A stretch of DNA of 19,645 nt from Candidatus Sabulitectum sp. (GTDB lineage Bacteria > Fermentibacterota > Fermentibacteria > Fermentibacterales > JCC-6), in the NCBI GenBank assembly GCA_029940175.1, contig JAOZRM010000032.1, positions 1 through 19,645 on the forward strand, given 5' to 3'. A program made the position numbers and the translations under genes. Positions 16,614 through 19,645 of the stretch are shown here, one piece after another. The notes beneath the pieces are model-generated. The model saw nothing but the letters and a program-made list of their open reading frames with translations. It was not told the DNA's origin and made no database searches. How positions within the stretch are numbered: position 1 is the first letter of the stretch; every line of letters begins with the position of its first letter.

Positions 16614-17509
16614 CATCGGCTCCCTGCTACCACAGCACCAAGAGCAAGGCTGTTAAGTTTGGTGGAAGCGGTATCAGATCTGCTGAGCATCACTATAGGT
16701 GCTCCTGCTCCTGCTATAAGTCCACCGACTTCTGTATTGGTCATATACATGAAACCCTTTGCAAAAATGTTTCCGCAGGCAATGTCTGGAGTAACCAGTA
16801 CATTCGCACGACCCGCAACAGGGCCTGTCATCTTCTTGATGGCAGCAGCAACAGGGTCCATGGCTCCGTCAACAGCCACAGGTCCTGCTACATCCACTCC
16901 TTCGATTCCATCTTTCGCAATCTGTTCCCAGAGAACCGTTTCCGGCATCTTCTCGTTGGCAACCTCAACAGCAGCAAGAAGAGCTATTCTGGCTCTGTCA
17001 GCTCCGAGTTTGATCATTATATCCGCAGCATTTAAAGCAATCTGTATTACTTCTTCTCTCTGTGGACGGATATTCATGCCCCCGTCAGTAATAGCAACGA
17101 GACGATCTTGTCTGGGGGCGTGAACAACAGCCACATGACTGAGAACTCCTCCGCTTCTCAAACCCACCTCTTTATCAAGAACAGCCTTAAGAAAAATGGA
17201 GGATTTAATCAGACCCTTCATGAGAATACCAGCTTGCCCGGAACTAACAAGACTCACGGCTTTGAGTGCTGCTTCATGAGGATCCTCACAATTTACAACA
17301 GTAATATCATCAGGCAATTCTCTTCCCAGTTCAGAAAGAGATTTATTTACTTCCTTTATTGAACCCACGATAATGCTTCCTGCAAGACCCGAATCAGAAG
17401 CTTCAAGAAGGGCTTCAAGGGAAGACACATCGTGCCCCATGGGAATGGCAACACGGGAACCGCTTAGACCCCGAGCCGCGCTTCTTATCTCAAAAAAGTT
17501 GGAAAGCAA
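16613..17509 (-). CDS. ptb: Phosphate butyryltransferase (phosphate acyltransferase)
   Basis: The product is 298 residues, full length. TTG 17509 has a perfect GGAGGT (17520-17515) five bases upstream. It is a member of the Pta/Ptb family: HDVSSLEALLEA, MKGLIKSS (97-104), LSHVAVVHAP, TDGGMNIRP (141-149), LAAVEVANEKMPET, VDGAMDPVAA and the late TPDIACGNIFAKGFMYM segment. It converts an acyl-CoA plus phosphate to acyl phosphate and CoA, which Buk uses to make ATP. It is the first gene of the ptb-buk-iorA-iorB unit and its stop overlaps buk. No butyrate-synthesis genes (thl, hbd, crt, bcd) are in the window, so its acyl-CoA probably comes from IorAB. Confidence 0.93.
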   Translation of the reverse strand: MLSNFFEIRSAARGLSGSRVAIPMGHDVSSLEALLEASDSGLAGSIIVGSIKEVNKSLSELGRELPDDITVVNCEDPHEAALKAVSLVSSGQAGILMKGLIKSSIFLKAVLDKEVGLRSGGVLSHVAVVHAPRQDRLVAITDGGMNIRPQREEVIQIALNAADIMIKLGADRARIALLAAVEVANEKMPETVLWEQIAKDGIEGVDVAGPVAVDGAMDPVAAAIKKMTGPVAGRANVLVTPDIACGNIFAKGFMYMTNTEVGGLIAGAGAPIVMLSRSDTASTKLNSLALGAVVAGSR

Positions 17510-17605
17510 TACTAACCTCCGTTTTCTATGGGATTTTCTTACTACAACAGATATGATACTATGATTGAAATCGGTAAATTAAACCAGACCCGGGGAGGGA
17601 TCAGT
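17510..17605. promoter_or_regulatory. Divergent intergenic region between ptb and the HAD gene
   Basis: This short gap must contain promoters for both directions. Two direct copies of TATGAT (17552-17557 and 17560-17565) sit two bases apart near its middle. On the plus strand TACTAT (17557-17562) has only a weak TTTTCT 17 bases upstream. No convincing -35 or operator palindrome is visible. GGGGAGGGA (17592-17600) is the Shine-Dalgarno site of the HAD gene. Confidence 0.3.
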
Positions 17606-18274
17606 TTGACACTTTCAGAGTTGTGGAAAAACGCCAGAGCTGTTCTCTTTGATTTTGATGGAGTTCTTGCGGACAGCGAACCTTTTTACAGAAAATCATG
17701 GAACGAGGTTCTTGCAAACTACAATCACTCAGTACCGGAAAATGAGTATTGGAAACATTGGGCTTTCTTTGGACGAGGGCTGCGTGGTGAAATTGATAGA
17801 ACCGGACTCCGTATTGATGAAGACGATATCAATTCACTTGTCAGGATGCAGAAAGACCTTTACAGGGATTATTGTGTAAAGGGAATGGTTCCCCTTTTCA
17901 GGAATGCTCCTGCAGTTCTGGCCCTTACAGTTGAAAAAAAGACCTGCGCTATTGCATCAAATACTCACAGTGAACTTGTTAAAGCAATTGCGAAGAGTCA
18001 AATTGACCCGCTTCCCCCGGTGATCGGAGGAGAGGGTCTCCGAAGAAAGCCTTCCCCTGATATATTCCTGAGGGCCTCAGATTATTTGTCGGTTGATCCA
18101 TCGCAGTGTCTTGTTTTTGAAGACGCATGGAAGGGAGTTAAAGCAGCAGAGTCTGCAGGAATGCCTGTTGTACTAATTCGAAATTCATATAATGCAGGTC
18201 TTCCGGCACCTGAGGCAAGTTGCGAAATCCAGGGACTTCATGAACTGTATGGTTTTCTTAAGGGGTTGAAATGA
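17606..18274 (+). CDS. HAD-superfamily hydrolase (beta-phosphoglucomutase/phosphatase-like)
   Basis: The product is 222 residues from TTG 17606, chosen because GGAGG (17594-17598) stands seven bases upstream and the HAD core starts at once. The open frame reaches back to 17528, but the extra N-terminus has no family resemblance. All four HAD motifs are present: DFDG with nucleophile Asp16 and Asp18, SNTH (Ser118), Lys138 in RRKPSPDIF, and FED (Asp163). A helical cap (about 25-95) places it in subfamily I, like beta-phosphoglucomutases and phosphoglycolate phosphatases. It should be a cytoplasmic phosphate-ester hydrolase or sugar-phosphate mutase; the substrate cannot be predicted. Its stop overlaps the next ATG (ATGA), so it is coupled to the membrane protein after it. 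Confidence 0.87.
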   Translation: MTLSELWKNARAVLFDFDGVLADSEPFYRKSWNEVLANYNHSVPENEYWKHWAFFGRGLRGEIDRTGLRIDEDDINSLVRMQKDLYRDYCVKGMVPLFRNAPAVLALTVEKKTCAIASNTHSELVKAIAKSQIDPLPPVIGGEGLRRKPSPDIFLRASDYLSVDPSQCLVFEDAWKGVKAAESAGMPVVLIRNSYNAGLPAPEASCEIQGLHELYGFLKGLK

Positions 18275-18822
18275 TCGGTGAACTGATAATGTACCACACT
18301 CTGGCAGTTCCTCTGTTTCTGCTGGTCGCTGGTGTTGTTCTCGCTTTTTGGGGAAACCGCATTATTCCTTTTGCCATCATTTTTCTTGCCCTGATACTGG
18401 GTTTTCTTCAGGGTGGGTCCCTTCTTCTTAAGTTTACAGAGAACCCGGATGTGCTGAGATTTGGTCCCATTGTACTGGCAGTTGTTCTGGCCATAGCCGT
18501 TTCATTTCTCTACAGAGCAGCTTTCTTTCTGGCAGGACTTTTCATTGGCTATTTTGCGTGTTCCGCTCTTTTTCCTCATTTGTCGTCAATCATTATCTGG
18601 ATTGTTGCTCTGATTTCCGGTGCTCTTGTTTATGTATCAAGGAATTTTGTATTCTCGGTACTTACTTCTGTAACAGGAGCCGGGCTCTCTGCAACCGGAA
18701 TTGTAAATCTGATAGCCTGGGTTAATGTTTCTGCCGGGATTACAACATACTGGGTGATAGTTGTTATAATCACTGTCTCTGGGGTTGTTTATCAAACTAA
18801 AAGAAAAAAGGGAAGGAAGTAG
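18271..18822 (+). CDS. Polytopic membrane protein of unknown function
   Basis: The product is 183 residues. ATG 18271 overlaps the HAD stop, with AAGGGG five bases upstream. Nearly the whole protein is hydrophobic, with about six or seven membrane segments and a basic tail (KRKKGRK). The paired GNRIIPFAIIF and GFLQGG segments faintly recall TM7S3/TM198-like (DUF4203) membrane proteins, but I cannot confirm this. No catalytic motif is visible. It lies two bases before the next membrane-protein gene, and the two may form a complex. Confidence 0.7.
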   Translation: MIGELIMYHTLAVPLFLLVAGVVLAFWGNRIIPFAIIFLALILGFLQGGSLLLKFTENPDVLRFGPIVLAVVLAIAVSFLYRAAFFLAGLFIGYFACSALFPHLSSIIIWIVALISGALVYVSRNFVFSVLTSVTGAGLSATGIVNLIAWVNVSAGITTYWVIVVIITVSGVVYQTKRKKGRK

Positions 18823-18824
18823 CT

Positions 18825-19358
18825 TTGTCTCAGCGACTTATAGACTACGGAATAGTACTGGCGGTAGTATTGGTCCTCTCAGGACTTTTCCGGCTTTCCC
18901 GACAACTATTAGCTATTTTTATTAAGAAGCAGGAGAGCAAAGGAAAAGAATTCACCTCAGACCAGGCTCTTCTCTGGGGAATGAGATTCCTTCTCAGCGG
19001 AATGATGCTTCTTCCATTTCTCACCAGCCTGCTGGCTTTTATTCAAAACGGTCAGCTTATTGGAGGGATGACTCTTCATCTTGGATTGACAGCTGTTTCT
19101 GTGGTTCTTTTCAGTTTTGCTGAGGATCTGTTTCGTGACTACAACAGATATGATCGAAAGAACATCAAGCCTGTTGCCTGGCATACAAAAAGGCTTCTCA
19201 TTCCAGTAATTGTTTTCTGGACTGCAGGATGCGTTTTCATAAGTCCACTCTTTTACTCCGGGCTTACAATTCTACTGGTTATTTTTTACAGATTGTGTCT
19301 CTATTTCAGAAAAGCGCCGGAAAAACCTGGAAAAAGCAGGAAGAAGAACAATGGCTGA
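18825..19358 (+). CDS. Membrane protein of unknown function
   Basis: The product is 177 residues. TTG 18825 has AAGGAAG (18813-18819) about five bases upstream. About five hydrophobic segments are separated by a charged loop around residues 33-46 (KKQESKGKEFTSDQ) and another around 103-120 (RDYNRYDRKNIKP). The tail is strongly basic (KAPEKPGKSRKKN), as expected for a cytoplasmic end. I do not recognise a family. It abuts the preceding membrane protein and overlaps the glycosyltransferase start by eight bases, so it belongs to the same operon. Confidence 0.7.
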   Translation: MSQRLIDYGIVLAVVLVLSGLFRLSRQLLAIFIKKQESKGKEFTSDQALLWGMRFLLSGMMLLPFLTSLLAFIQNGQLIGGMTLHLGLTAVSVVLFSFAEDLFRDYNRYDRKNIKPVAWHTKRLLIPVIVFWTAGCVFISPLFYSGLTILLVIFYRLCLYFRKAPEKPGKSRKKNNG

Positions 19359-19645
19359 AAAAAGAACCACCATACTTCACATTATAACCAAAATGGCCGT
19401 AGGTGGTGCTCAAATGAATACTTTGATCAGCTGTAGAGAAATTACAAAAATGGGTTATCCATCTGCTGTTCTTACCGGACCTGAAATTTCTCCGGAAGGT
19501 ACTTTCAGTGATCTTACGGAAAAGTTCGGTATTCCCGTCTCCACTGCTCCTCATTTGATCAGAAAGCTTTCGCCAATACATGACCTAAAAGCCTATTATG
19601 AAATTAGGAACATCATTGATCAGAATGAGTTTTCTATAGTCCACA
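19351..19645 (+). CDS. Glycosyltransferase family 4 (N-terminal part, cut by right edge)
   Basis: ATG 19351 lies after GGAAG and overlaps the upstream stop by eight bases. The visible 98 residues run to the window edge without a stop. They begin EKRTTILHIITKMAVGGAQM, the typical first strand and glycine loop of a GT-B glycosyltransferase, followed by an NTLISC helix, the strand YPSAVLTGP and IRKLSPIHDL. The end (FSIVH) is approaching the conserved VHTH segment. Such enzymes add sugars to lipopolysaccharide, capsule or exopolysaccharide. It suggests a glycan locus continuing to the right; the nucleotide-binding C-terminal half is outside the window. Confidence 0.8.
   Translation, partial: MAEKRTTILHIITKMAVGGAQMNTLISCREITKMGYPSAVLTGPEISPEGTFSDLTEKFGIPVSTAPHLIRKLSPIHDLKAYYEIRNIIDQNEFSIVH

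Noticed and set aside
16608..17123. A plus-strand open frame of 171 codons lies opposite ptb.
   Set aside because: It is antisense to a clear, full-length enzyme gene and has low-complexity Ala/Ser/Pro/Thr composition.
1..19645. CRISPR arrays, insertion sequences, integrases, tRNA or rRNA genes and riboswitch-like leaders.
   Set aside because: No short regular repeats, transposase motifs, cloverleaf patterns or long structured leaders were recognised on reading. The only large repeats are the CotH and LTD paralogies.

Overview
The window looks like a chromosomal segment of an uncultured fermentative anaerobe of the FCB superphylum. A Fermentibacteria-like lineage is my best guess, but the sequence alone cannot fix it. 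The reasons are secreted multidomain proteins ending in a type IX secretion (Por) style C-terminal domain, several lamin-tail (LTD) proteins, an outer-membrane porin ending in Phe, and a ferredoxin-dependent 2-oxoacid fermentation operon. Genes are tightly packed, with ATGA/TTGA/TAATG overlaps and good Shine-Dalgarno sites. About 7 of 19 starts appear to be TTG. I saw no tRNA, rRNA, CRISPR array, transposase or phage gene.

Layout. (a) 1-582, minus strand: a small exported thioredoxin-fold-like protein, overlapped by an NTF2/SnoaL-like gene that carries a frameshift and runs off the left edge. (b) 746-8242, plus strand: a surface/phosphate block made of a secreted CotH-kinase protein, a phosphate-selective (OprO/OprP-type) porin, a VTC-domain (polyphosphate-polymerase-like) protein, a DUF4956 membrane protein and a second CotH paralogue. 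The second paralogue is broken by a one-base frameshift just before its sorting domain. (c) 8426-11874, plus: a third CotH paralogue, preceded by a candidate promoter, and a smaller exported LTD protein that shares a gapless 136-codon LTD duplication with it. (d) A hairpin at 11879-11900 separates this from the convergent minus-strand genes.

(e) 11914-17509, minus: transcribed from right to left, ptb, buk, iorA, iorB, then (after a strong hairpin) a DUF4126 membrane protein and a small exported LTD protein. The first four form a complete energy module. IorAB oxidises a 2-oxoacid to an acyl-CoA with ferredoxin, Ptb makes the acyl phosphate, and Buk makes the acid and ATP. (f) 17606-19645, plus, divergent from ptb: a HAD phosphatase, two overlapping or abutting membrane proteins of unknown function, and the start of a family-4 glycosyltransferase cut by the right edge. 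This may be the start of a cell-surface glycan locus.

The most interesting part is (b)-(c): three surface-directed CotH kinases around a porin/VTC/DUF4956 core. This suggests an envelope system that handles phosphate or polyphosphate, or phosphorylates surface proteins. Two frameshifts (about 83-85 and 7763-7765) each look like loss of one T from a short T-run on the coding strand, so sequencing or assembly error must be excluded before calling them biological.
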